A DNA stretch of 16,005 bases from DATLFA01 sp039934635 (GTDB taxonomy: Bacteria > Actinomycetota > Acidimicrobiia > Acidimicrobiales > WLNW01). Of this stretch, positions 7,669 to 14,112 are shown piece after piece. Under the pieces are notes generated by a model, which did not search any database, was not told the DNA's origin, and saw only the letters and a program-made list of their open reading frames with translations. Location: positions 1 through 16,005 of the forward strand of contig JBDTLT010000118.1 of the NCBI GenBank assembly GCA_039934635.1. The letters run 5' to 3'. The first letter of the stretch is position 1; every line of letters begins with the position of its first letter. Both the position numbers and the translations under genes were made by a program.

Positions 7669-8517
7669 ATGACCGTCGTGCGGCTCCATGCCCAGCCGAT
7701 AACTGCCGGGTTCGGTGCGGTGCTCGAGGGCATCGACCTCAGCCACGACATCACGCACGACGACGCCGCGGCGATCCATGACGCCGTCGTGACGCACGGG
7801 GTCGTGGTCGTGCGCAATCAACCCATCGACGACGACCAACAGCTCGCGTTGGCGCGCCACTGGGGCGAGTTGCAGGTGTACGCGCCGTTTCGTTGCGCCG
7901 GCATGGATGTGCCGCTCGAATGGGTCGAGGACAACGAGGCCAGCCCGCCGAAGGCGTTCCGTTGGCATAGCGACATTCCCTGGGAACCGCGCCCACCCAA
8001 GTTCGGCATGCTCTCGGCCAAGGTCGTGCCCGACGCGGGCGGTGACACGGTTTGGGCCGATACCGCAGCGGCGTACGATGCACTCTCGCCGACGATGCAG
8101 CAACTGTTGTGCGGCCTGCAGGTGCACTACAAGATCGAGGCCAATGCGATGGAACGCATCGCGGGCCTGGTCGACGTCGAGTCGGCGGCGCGATTCAAGA
8201 ATGCGTATGCACGAGGGGTCGAGCACCCCCTCGTTCGCCGCAATCCCGACTCCGATCGGGTCGCACTCTTCATGGCGGGCTACTGGATGGACCATATCGT
8301 CGGTATGCATCGTGACGAGAGCGACGCGCTGTTGCGATTCCTGCACGACCACGCGGTGCAACCCCGCTTCCAATGCCGCTGGCGCTGGGCCGTCGACGAC
8401 CTCGTCGTATGGGACGAGCGCCGCACGATGCACCTCGCGCTGCCCGACCACTATCCCCGGCACCGCAAGCTGCGCCGTTGCACGGTTGTCGGCGAAGTAC
8501 CCCTCGCCCCGACCTGA
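7669..8517 (+). CDS. TauD/TfdA-family Fe(II)/2-oxoglutarate-dependent dioxygenase
   Basis: The product has 282 residues, the normal length for the family. The iron-binding facial triad is visible: H100 and D102 in WHSDIPW, and the distal H255 in RRTMHLA. T127 (GDTVWAD) and the Arg-rich RHRKLRR stretch (264-270) correspond to 2-oxoglutarate binding positions, and WDERRTMH is a close match to the family WDNRxTxH motif. These enzymes hydroxylate or cleave small acidic substrates (sulfonates, aryloxy acids, others) while converting 2-oxoglutarate to succinate. The substrate here is unknown. The ATG start gives an N-terminus that matches the family (ITAGFGAVLEGIDLS), although the ribosome binding site is weak. 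Pairing with the upstream hydroxyacid dehydrogenase suggests catabolism of an organic acid, but that is inference. Confidence 0.9.
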   Translation: MTVVRLHAQPITAGFGAVLEGIDLSHDITHDDAAAIHDAVVTHGVVVVRNQPIDDDQQLALARHWGELQVYAPFRCAGMDVPLEWVEDNEASPPKAFRWHSDIPWEPRPPKFGMLSAKVVPDAGGDTVWADTAAAYDALSPTMQQLLCGLQVHYKIEANAMERIAGLVDVESAARFKNAYARGVEHPLVRRNPDSDRVALFMAGYWMDHIVGMHRDESDALLRFLHDHAVQPRFQCRWRWAVDDLVVWDERRTMHLALPDHYPRHRKLRRCTVVGEVPLAPT

Positions 8518-8597
8518 CGAGCCGGCGCAGGCCGCGTCGTTGCTCGGCCACGATGCACCCTGCACGCGACCCGTCGCGCGCCGTACTGTTGCGGTCC

Positions 8598-9227
8598 ATG
8601 AGCCGAACGGTGATCTGTGTGTCGCACGCAACCGGGGCCAACGGGACGGACTTGGGTCGTCTCGTGGCCGACAAGCTGGGCTACCGGTTCGTCGACGAAG
8701 AAATCGTCACTCGGGCAGCCGAAAGCCAAAACGTGAACGTCGACGACTTGGCCGACGTCGAGCGGCGCAAGTCGCTGCTGTCGCGCATCGTGCGCGAGAT
8801 GGCGGTCGGCGCCGCCACGGGGCCAGCCGAGATGTTTGTGACCGCCTACGCCGCCGAACCTCAACCGGCCAAGAATTCACTGCGCGCCCTGATCCGCCAG
8901 TCGATCAACGAGACCGCCGACGAAGGCAACGTCGTGATCGTCTCGCACGCCGCGTCGTACGCACTCCCCGATAGGGACGACGTGTTGCGGGTGTTGGTCA
9001 CTGCCTCTCCTGCAACTCGCGTACGTCAACTCATCGACGCGAACGGTCTCGACGAGAAGCAGGCGACCAAGTCGATCGGCTCCAACGATGCGGGGCGCGC
9101 TGACTACCTCAAGCGGTTCTACGGCATCTCGAACGAGTTGCCGACGCACTACGACCTCGTGGTCAACACCGATCGCATTCCCGCCGATCGGTGGTGCGAG
9201 ATCGTGGTGAACGCCGCGGGGCTCTAG
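8598..9227 (+). CDS. Cytidylate-kinase-like P-loop protein
   Basis: With ATG at 8598 the product has 209 residues. The longer open frame back to 8373 overlaps the dioxygenase gene and is not used. The N-terminus (VICVSHATGANGTDLGRLVA) follows the pattern of the Cytidylate_kin2 family, with a P-loop-like segment (9-18) and then LGYRFVDEEIV (27-37). Other matches are NVVIVSHAASYAL (111-123), R141 (SPATRVRQL), and a GRADYLKRFYG segment (166-176) like the lid and nucleotide-binding part of the family. Two positions that are usually Arg (ISR before the P-loop and GRG in the VIVGRG strand) are both His here, so activity may be altered. The usual role would be phosphate transfer from ATP to a nucleotide or unknown acceptor. 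It is convergent with the large secreted protein gene, with 27 bp between stops. Confidence 0.75.
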   Translation: MSRTVICVSHATGANGTDLGRLVADKLGYRFVDEEIVTRAAESQNVNVDDLADVERRKSLLSRIVREMAVGAATGPAEMFVTAYAAEPQPAKNSLRALIRQSINETADEGNVVIVSHAASYALPDRDDVLRVLVTASPATRVRQLIDANGLDEKQATKSIGSNDAGRADYLKRFYGISNELPTHYDLVVNTDRIPADRWCEIVVNAAGL

Positions 9228-9254
9228 CGGCCGAACCCGTGGGACGACCGAAGA

Positions 9255-10409
9255 TCATGCCGGCGTCGCGAACCATCCATTGAGGTCGACGACGACGTCG
9301 GTGGGCGCAAGCGAGTAGAGGCAGATCGTCCCAGTGGCTGACACCGGCGCGAGTACCGCGTTGGCGACCGTTCGACCGGCGGCATAGTTGAGTGACGACA
9401 CATCCTCACGTGCTCCACACGCGAAGACGGTGACATAACCGTCGGCGTCGGCGTTCGTGGCGGTGACATTCAACGACACCGCCGCCACGCCCGAGGCCGG
9501 GACGATGCCGGCAAGATCGTTGACGTGGACTTCGAGCACATATGCGCCGCCGATCTTGATCTTGGCGACCGAGCGCAGTGCGTCGCCGCTACCGGCGCGC
9601 GTGTCGAAGAGCCGCTTCGGACTGACGCCGGTGAAGCCTTGTGACGCTTTGAACCAACCGTTGATGTCGACGACCAGATCGGTCTGCGCGACCGCAAAGA
9701 AGCAAACCGTCCCCTGGGCAGAGATCGGAGCAATCACGGCGTTCGCGACCGTTTGCCCCGCCACATAGTTCACGCTCGAAACCGCCTCGCGCGTGCCGCA
9801 CGCGTAGACGGTGATGAAGCCGTATGCGACCGGATTGGTCACCGTCACGTTGAGCGAGACCGAATCGACACCGACGGCCGGCACCACGCCGGCGAGGTCG
9901 GTCACCTGGACCTCGATCATCGCGCCGGAGTCAATCGGTGCCTTCTGCACCGCGCGCAACGTCTGATCGCTGGCGCCGAGGCGAGTATCGAATAGGCGCT
10001 TGGGACCGACGGCCGCGAATGCCTGCCCCTCGGGCAACCAACCATTGATGTCGACGATGATGTCGGTGGGTTGCGACGCGTAGAAGCAGACGTTGCCTTG
10101 CGCGGACACGGGCGCGATCACTGCGTTGGCAACCGTTTGCCCCGCCGCGAAGTTCACGCTCGAGACCGCTTCACGCGCGCCGCAGGCGTAGACGGTGACG
10201 AAACCAGAAGCTTCGGAGTTGGCGACGGTGACGTTCAACGACACCGCTCCGACACCGGTCGCGGGCACGAAACCCTCGAGATCGACCAAGCGGACTTCGA
10301 GCACGTACGGGCCGCCGACCTTCGCCCGATTGACGGTGCGCAACAAACCGGGTGACTGACCGAGCCTGGTGTCGAAGACACGATGCGGGCCCACCGGCGC
10401 GAACGCGGA
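9255..10409 (-). repeat. Three tandem 384-bp repeats inside the secreted protein gene
   Basis: Three in-frame copies with a 384-bp (128-codon) period start near 10409, 10025 and 9641 on the minus strand. They share (R/K)(V/L)FDTR, AVSLNVT or SVSLNVT, V(Y/F)ACG, VSS(V/L)N(F/Y), (Q/R)TVANAV and a final NGW. The first two copies are closest. Similar repeats occur in many secreted actinobacterial proteins, usually without the Cys pair. Confidence 0.85.
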
Positions 10410-12329
10410 CGCTGCGGGCAGGCCCGGCGGCGTACCGCCGGGCGGGATCGTGCCGGTAGGAGGGGTCGTGCCGGGCGCTGCAGTGATGTCGAGCGACAGC
10501 GTGGCCGTGCTGATATTGCCGGCGAGATCGGCGACCGACGCCGAGACCGTGTGCGTTCCGATGGCTAACGCATTCGGTGTGATGTTCCACGACCCGCCGA
10601 GTTGGACGAGCGTCGTCCACGTCTGGCCCGCAACCGTCATCGTCACCACCGAACCGGGGGCGGCGGGCGTCGAACCGATGATCGTCGGAGTCGTGTCCGT
10701 CGTCGAGATCGCCGCGCCACCCGCGAGTGTCATCCCGGGCGCGATCGTGTCGATCGTCAGCGACTGTGAAGCGACACCGCTGTTGCCCGCTGGGTCATCG
10801 ATCGATACCGCGACAGGATGGGGTCCGTCGGCCAATGTCGCGGATGTCACCGACCAAGTGCCGTTTCCCTGCACGGTCGTCAGCATCGTCACCCCCGACA
10901 CCGTCACCGTCACAGCCGCACCGGGGTCGGTCGACGTGCCGCTGATCGTCGGTGACGGATCGTTGGTCAACGCCGTGTTGCCCCCCGCGATGAACACGAC
11001 GGGTGCGACCGTATCGATCGTCAACGTTTGCGTAGCACTGCCGGGGTTGCCCGCTTCATCGACTACCGATGCAACGACGGTCTTTGTCCCATCGGACAGC
11101 GGCGCGGCGGTCACGTTCCACGTGCCCGCGGATTGCACAAGTGCCGTCAACACCTGACCGTCGACCGTGACCGTCACTACGCTCGAGGGTGCAACATCGG
11201 TGGTTCCCGCGATCGTGGGCGATGCATTGCCGGTCAGACGAGTCGGTCCGCCGACGATGCCCACCACCGGCAGTACCGTGTCGATCGTGAGCGATTGTGT
11301 GGCGGTGCCCGGGTTGCCGACAGCATCGACAACGGTCGCAACCACCGGATAGACGGCGTTGGGCAGAATCGCGGCAACGACCGACCAAGTGCCGTTCGCC
11401 TGCACGGCCGCCAACAAGACCTGCGTCTGAATGGTGACAGTGACCGTCGCGGGCAGATCGATGACCGCGGTTCCCGAGATCGTCGGAGTGTCATCGGCGA
11501 TGTTCGCGACCGAACCACCGTCGATGGTGACGGCCGGCGGCGACGAGTAGAACTGATTGCTGTTCGTGGTGATTGCCCCGGTCAACGCCAACGCCCGCCC
11601 GTTGAACGACGAGTTCGCACCGACGCCGATGGCGGCCGACGTCATCAGAGTGCCCGCGAACTGCGCTCCTGCACCCACTGCTCCTGCGCCATCCACTCGC
11701 CAAAATACGTTCTTTGCTTGAGTCCCGTTGGTCAGCACGACTTTGGCGCCGGCCGCCATCGCAAGCGCGCCTCCGACCTGAAAGATGAACACCGCGTTGG
11801 TGTCGCCGTCGCCGTCGAGAGTGACCGTGCCGGTGTTGGCAACGGCAGCGATGTTGGTGTGCACGCCCGGATGCAACGTCAGGCCGATCAAGTCACCGGC
11901 AAGCGCGAAATCGCTCGGGCGATTCGTCGCCTCGTCGTACGCGGTAACGATTGCGGCGTGCGCGGCCACTACTTCAGGCGCGCCCGACGCATACAGGTGG
12001 CCACGGACGAGACCGGGCGGGAAGCCGGTGACGGCGCCGGCCGCGGCCAACACGCCGACGTCACCGCGCACGATGGTCGTTGGTCCGGTCGCAGTGTTCC
12101 CGATGGAGTCGCCCGCCAGAATCGCAAATGGTGCGGCGAGGCCGAGATCGATCGGGGCCACTGACACGGCGTTGGCCGGCGGCGCCGAGATTGCGCCGAG
12201 CGACAGGGTGACGGCAATGAGTGCGATCACAAAGGCGAGCGCCGTCCACCGCTTGACGGTGATGACGTTCTGACGACGCAATCGTCGAATGCTGCACGCG
12301 CGCAATGGCCTCGAAGCCGAATGGGACAC
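9255..12329 (-). CDS. Secreted DUF3494 (ice-binding-like) protein with Ig-like repeats and three C-terminal 128-residue repeats
   Basis: The GTG at 12329 is chosen because AGAGGAG lies 5 nt upstream; the frame is open to 12467 but without such a site. The product has 1024 residues. A long basic n-region and hydrophobic core (28-48) lead to a signal peptidase site after ANA (52-54). Next come a DUF3494 ice-binding-like domain (about 60-262: DLGLAAPFAIL, GDVGV, TLHPGVH, NVFWRVDG, SFNGRALA), four bacterial Ig-like repeats of about 88 residues (about 265-618, ending in SLTIDT or a variant), a Pro/Gly linker (about 619-640), and three tandem 128-residue repeats (641-1024). Each of these begins near (R/K)(V/L)FDTR and ends in V(D)xNGW(F/L). 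Each has one Cys in ACG and one in VCFY or ICLY, a likely disulfide. There is no sortase motif or C-terminal helix. Probably extracellular or wall-associated; many DUF3494 proteins are adhesive rather than ice-binding. A sigma-28-type promoter and a structured leader precede it. Confidence 0.92.
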   Translation of the reverse strand: MSHSASRPLRACSIRRLRRQNVITVKRWTALAFVIALIAVTLSLGAISAPPANAVSVAPIDLGLAAPFAILAGDSIGNTATGPTTIVRGDVGVLAAAGAVTGFPPGLVRGHLYASGAPEVVAAHAAIVTAYDEATNRPSDFALAGDLIGLTLHPGVHTNIAAVANTGTVTLDGDGDTNAVFIFQVGGALAMAAGAKVVLTNGTQAKNVFWRVDGAGAVGAGAQFAGTLMTSAAIGVGANSSFNGRALALTGAITTNSNQFYSSPPAVTIDGGSVANIADDTPTISGTAVIDLPATVTVTIQTQVLLAAVQANGTWSVVAAILPNAVYPVVATVVDAVGNPGTATQSLTIDTVLPVVGIVGGPTRLTGNASPTIAGTTDVAPSSVVTVTVDGQVLTALVQSAGTWNVTAAPLSDGTKTVVASVVDEAGNPGSATQTLTIDTVAPVVFIAGGNTALTNDPSPTISGTSTDPGAAVTVTVSGVTMLTTVQGNGTWSVTSATLADGPHPVAVSIDDPAGNSGVASQSLTIDTIAPGMTLAGGAAISTTDTTPTIIGSTPAAPGSVVTMTVAGQTWTTLVQLGGSWNITPNALAIGTHTVSASVADLAGNISTATLSLDITAAPGTTPPTGTIPPGGTPPGLPAASAFAPVGPHRVFDTRLGQSPGLLRTVNRAKVGGPYVLEVRLVDLEGFVPATGVGAVSLNVTVANSEASGFVTVYACGAREAVSSVNFAAGQTVANAVIAPVSAQGNVCFYASQPTDIIVDINGWLPEGQAFAAVGPKRLFDTRLGASDQTLRAVQKAPIDSGAMIEVQVTDLAGVVPAVGVDSVSLNVTVTNPVAYGFITVYACGTREAVSSVNYVAGQTVANAVIAPISAQGTVCFFAVAQTDLVVDINGWFKASQGFTGVSPKRLFDTRAGSGDALRSVAKIKIGGAYVLEVHVNDLAGIVPASGVAAVSLNVTATNADADGYVTVFACGAREDVSSLNYAAGRTVANAVLAPVSATGTICLYSLAPTDVVVDLNGWFATPA
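10478..11536 (-). repeat. Four tandem bacterial Ig-like repeat units
   Basis: Four in-frame units of about 261-270 bp begin near 11536, 11267, 11000 and 10738 on the minus strand. Each contains (D/N)xxPTIxG or SPTIAG near its start, VTVT or VTMTV in the middle, (G/N)xW(N/S)(V/I) and an AGN or VGN turn, and the first three end in LTIDT. The pattern fits the Big family of surface-protein Ig-like domains that act as stalks. Confidence 0.85.
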
Positions 12330-12333
12330 GACG

Positions 12334-12353
12334 TCTCCTCTAATGTGAGGAGA
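12334..12353 (-). promoter_or_regulatory. Hairpin sequestering the Shine-Dalgarno of the secreted protein gene
   Basis: On the minus strand TCTCCTC and GAGGAGA form a perfect 7-bp inverted repeat around a 6-nt loop. The 3' arm is the Shine-Dalgarno sequence itself, 5 nt from the GTG start at 12329. If folded, it would block ribosome entry. Upstream, the leader (about 12420-12354) can form further short stems, for example GGCAC/GTGCC and GTCGC/GCGAC. This is consistent with translational control by RNA structure, but I recognise no known riboswitch class. Confidence 0.55.
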
Positions 12354-12426
12354 GGTCGCGTCGAGCCTTGCGACTCGGCACGATGCAGTGCCATGTCCGG
12401 GCGTCCCCCCTCCGGGGCACCACCAC

Positions 12427-12454
12427 TTATCGGCCGCGTCGCCGCAATTCTTTA
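12427..12454 (-). promoter_or_regulatory. Sigma-28 (FliA/WhiG-type) promoter
   Basis: Reading the minus strand, TAAA (12454-12451) is followed by 16 nt and GCCGATAA (12434-12427). This is an exact match to the sigma-28 family consensus TAAA-N15/16-GCCGATAA, which is recognised by FliA and SigD in motility and by WhiG in streptomycete development. Transcription would start near 12419, giving a leader of about 90 nt before the GTG of the secreted DUF3494 protein. No sigma-28 gene lies in the window. Confidence 0.75.
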
Positions 12455-12554
12455 GGCCAATCGGCAAATCGTCGTCGCCCGTTTCGGGGGTTCCCTCGTA
12501 GCCCGACGCAGTGACCTTCGACCCTGGTCGGTGCCGCTTCGCAAATCGACCATG

Positions 12555-12593
12555 GGCCGGTGGCGCCGATGTCGTCGGCGTCGCTCACCGGCC
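12555..12593. repeat. Long imperfect stem-loop in the leader of the lipoprotein gene
   Basis: GGCCGGTG (12555-12562) pairs with CACCGGCC (12586-12593). Inside it CGCCGA (12564-12569) pairs with TCGGCG (12575-12580) around a 5-nt loop, leaving a small asymmetric bulge. It lies 43-81 nt before the lipoprotein start at 12636 and has no T-run, so a leader structure is likelier than a terminator. The divergent sigma-28 promoter reads away from it. Confidence 0.5.
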
Positions 12594-12635
12594 GGTCGTC
12601 GACGCAGCCGCAACGGACATGGAAAGGGGCTCGTT

Positions 12636-13262
12636 GTGGCCTTCGTTCGTGGATTGTCGAACATCCGGCGACGGTGGATCGTCACGTTCGTATTCGTGTT
12701 CGTGGTGGGCGTAATTGCCGCATGCGGTGACGATGGCAACACCAGCGCACCTTCGACCACCAGTTCTGCGTCTACGTCCGCTTCTTCGCCGACGATGAGC
12801 TCGACCACAGGCGTTGTCCCGTCGACAACGGTGTCGACACCGACCACGACCACAACAAGAGGCGCGGTTCCGGGCGCCGTCGAGGTCGTCGCGACGAGGC
12901 CAGGTGGCGGGTCGCGGGAGATCGTTCTTCGTTGGAACGCCGTGAGCAACGTGACCGGCTATCGCGTGCTTCGCTCCGATGCCTCGAGCGGCCCGTTCTC
13001 CGTGAACGCTGACTTGAACATCACGACCGGCAAGACCACCGCGGGTACCGATGTCATCAACATATTGTCCCAGCAATACTCCTATAAGCCCGTCAGCGTT
13101 GCCTTTGGCTCGCCTGATGCGTCCCCTTGGTTCGAGTACATCGAAGTCATTTCCGGTGGTGCCGTGCGCCGCTACTTCCGAGTGATCGCGTACAACGCCA
13201 ACGGCGACGCTCCCGCGTCGGTCGTCGTCTGCGGCGACCCGCCCGGGCATCCCGCCTGCTGA
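12636..13262 (+). CDS. Lipoprotein with Ser/Thr linker and fibronectin type III-like domain
   Basis: A GTG start is chosen because AAAGGGG lies 6 nt upstream; the frame is open further up but without such a site. The 208-residue product has a basic N-terminus (SNIRRRW), a hydrophobic core (15-28) and a lipobox-like GVIAAC with Cys30, the likely lipidated residue. A very Ser/Thr/Pro-rich linker follows (about 35-72). Residues about 75-200 read as a fibronectin type III-like beta-sandwich (IVLRWNAVSNVTGYRVLRS near the start and RYFRVIAYNANGDAPAS near the end). The tail has two Cys (CGDPPGHPAC), a possible disulfide. It is expected on the outer face of the membrane. It is divergent from the secreted DUF3494 gene, so the two may serve the same surface function. 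No enzymatic motif seen. Confidence 0.85.
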   Translation: MAFVRGLSNIRRRWIVTFVFVFVVGVIAACGDDGNTSAPSTTSSASTSASSPTMSSTTGVVPSTTVSTPTTTTTRGAVPGAVEVVATRPGGGSREIVLRWNAVSNVTGYRVLRSDASSGPFSVNADLNITTGKTTAGTDVINILSQQYSYKPVSVAFGSPDASPWFEYIEVISGGAVRRYFRVIAYNANGDAPASVVVCGDPPGHPAC

Positions 13263-13635
13263 ACCCGACGCGTGACTCGGTGGTCGCGTCGTTCTCGCAG
13301 CACCAACTCGCGCGCGACCTGGCCTTTTATCCAAGTTGTGCTGCCAGAACGGGGTCTCAGGTTCCCGCGCCCGGGAGTACCCGGTAGGTGTCGTCTAGCG
13401 GGCGCTATGCGCTGTGCTGACGACCGTTTCTGCAGGTCGCCGCGCGAGCGTAACGGTCACGTATATCGCCTCGACGCGTGGCGCTGAAAATAAACCTCGC
13501 GCAGACTTCAACGGCGGTGCGAGTGGGGTGCGAGCGAGGTGAGAGTGGCCTGAGGGCGCGCTGTCGGACACTCCGGTCATCAACTACGCCGGCCCCGCAA
13601 GGCAAAGGGTCAGCGACGAACTCCAGGAGGCAGTA
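13263..13635. other. 373-bp intergenic region between lipoprotein and repeat-protein genes
   Basis: It contains no convincing gene. A short stem (TCCCG/CGGGA, 13363-13376) lies about 100 bp after the lipoprotein stop but lacks a T-run, so a terminator is doubtful. The right half holds an A/T-richer patch (13486-13497) and the 11-bp-spaced direct repeats described separately. Its last bases are a perfect AGGAGG (13625-13630) serving the gene at 13636. Confidence 0.6.
13516..13556 (+). promoter_or_regulatory. Direct repeats at 11-bp spacing, SARP-operator-like
   Basis: GGTGCGAG at 13516-13523, GGTGCGAG at 13527-13534 and GGTGAGAG at 13538-13545 are spaced by exactly 11 bp. A fourth, weaker unit is in register at 13549-13556. 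SARP regulators are known to bind heptameric direct repeats with 11-bp spacing close upstream of a weak -10 element. A weak -10-like GACACT lies at 13567-13572, 10 nt after the last unit. The next gene starts at 13636 and a SARP-type regulator gene follows it. Confidence 0.55.
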
Positions 13636-14064
13636 ATGACCGTAATCACCCAACCTCTACGCCCACCCCCTCATCGCACACGACGCAATTTGACCGTTGG
13701 CCTCGTCGCGGGGTCACTCCTCATGCCGATCGCTTTGCTCGCCCGCCACGTCGTCGACGACGATGTTCGTCCGGCCGAGAACGCCGTCGCGCACGAGGCG
13801 TCGCTCGATTCCGACCTCGGCAGCAGCGTCAGCCCTGGCAACTCGCCTGTGCTGGCACCAACGCTGCGGCTCGTGGTGAACGAGGCATCGTCGATCGCCT
13901 GCGCAAGCTTCGCCGACGCATGCGTCTCCGCCCAAACCTGGGTTCCCGATGCCATGGGCATAGCACCACCGCTGCGGCTCGTGGTGAACGAGGCATCGTC
14001 GGTCGCCTGCGCAAGCTTCGCCGACGCATGCGTGTCCGCACAAACCTGGGTGCCGGCGGGCTAG
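13636..14064 (+). CDS. Exported or membrane-anchored 142-residue protein with tandem Cys-pair repeats
   Basis: The ATG is preceded by a perfect AGGAGG at 5-nt spacing. I do not recognise a family. The product has a basic N-terminus with a twin-arginine-like TRRNLT (15-20), then a hydrophobic segment (about 19-37) acting as a signal peptide or anchor. An acidic linker follows (about 41-75). Then come two almost identical 28-residue units (77-104 and 113-140), each carrying LRLVVNEASS, then ACASFADAC, then SAQTWVP. Each unit has two Cys spaced C-x6-C (89/96 and 125/132), suitable for a disulfide or metal site outside the cell. The gene stands 48 bp before a SARP-type regulator gene on the same strand and downstream of 11-bp-spaced repeats. 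It may be an extracellular signal, a structural peptide or a precursor; nothing in the sequence decides this. Confidence 0.8.
   Translation: MTVITQPLRPPPHRTRRNLTVGLVAGSLLMPIALLARHVVDDDVRPAENAVAHEASLDSDLGSSVSPGNSPVLAPTLRLVVNEASSIACASFADACVSAQTWVPDAMGIAPPLRLVVNEASSVACASFADACVSAQTWVPAG
13855..14054 (+). repeat. 92-bp tandem duplication (period 108 bp) in the 142-residue protein gene
   Basis: Copy 1 (13855-13946) and copy 2 (13963-14054) differ at only 5 of 92 positions and are separated by 16 bp; the period of 36 codons keeps frame. Near identity at third positions indicates recent duplication or ongoing gene conversion. Confidence 0.92.
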
Positions 14065-14112
14065 CTCGAATGTCGCGAAGCCGGTACGGTCGAAGGGCGT
14101 AGCGTTGCAGAT

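Noticed and set aside
7695..7702. Second GCCGATAA on the plus strand
   Set aside because: It lies inside the dioxygenase coding sequence and has no TAAA at 15-16 nt upstream.
9228..9254. Bidirectional terminator between convergent genes
   Set aside because: Only 27 bp and no clear hairpin with T-runs.
11028..12164. 378-codon plus-strand frame
   Set aside because: Antisense to the DUF3494/Ig-like gene and rich in Arg, Gly and Asp without recognisable motifs.
12361..12540. Possible c-di-GMP-I (GEMM) riboswitch upstream of the secreted protein
   Set aside because: A short stretch (GGCCTAAA...ATTGC) resembles part of the class, but the core GGGCAAACC and GCAAAGCC segments are missing, and the stretch is better explained by the sigma-28 promoter.
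13363..13376. Rho-independent terminator after the lipoprotein gene
   Set aside because: The stem is only 5 bp and no T-run follows.
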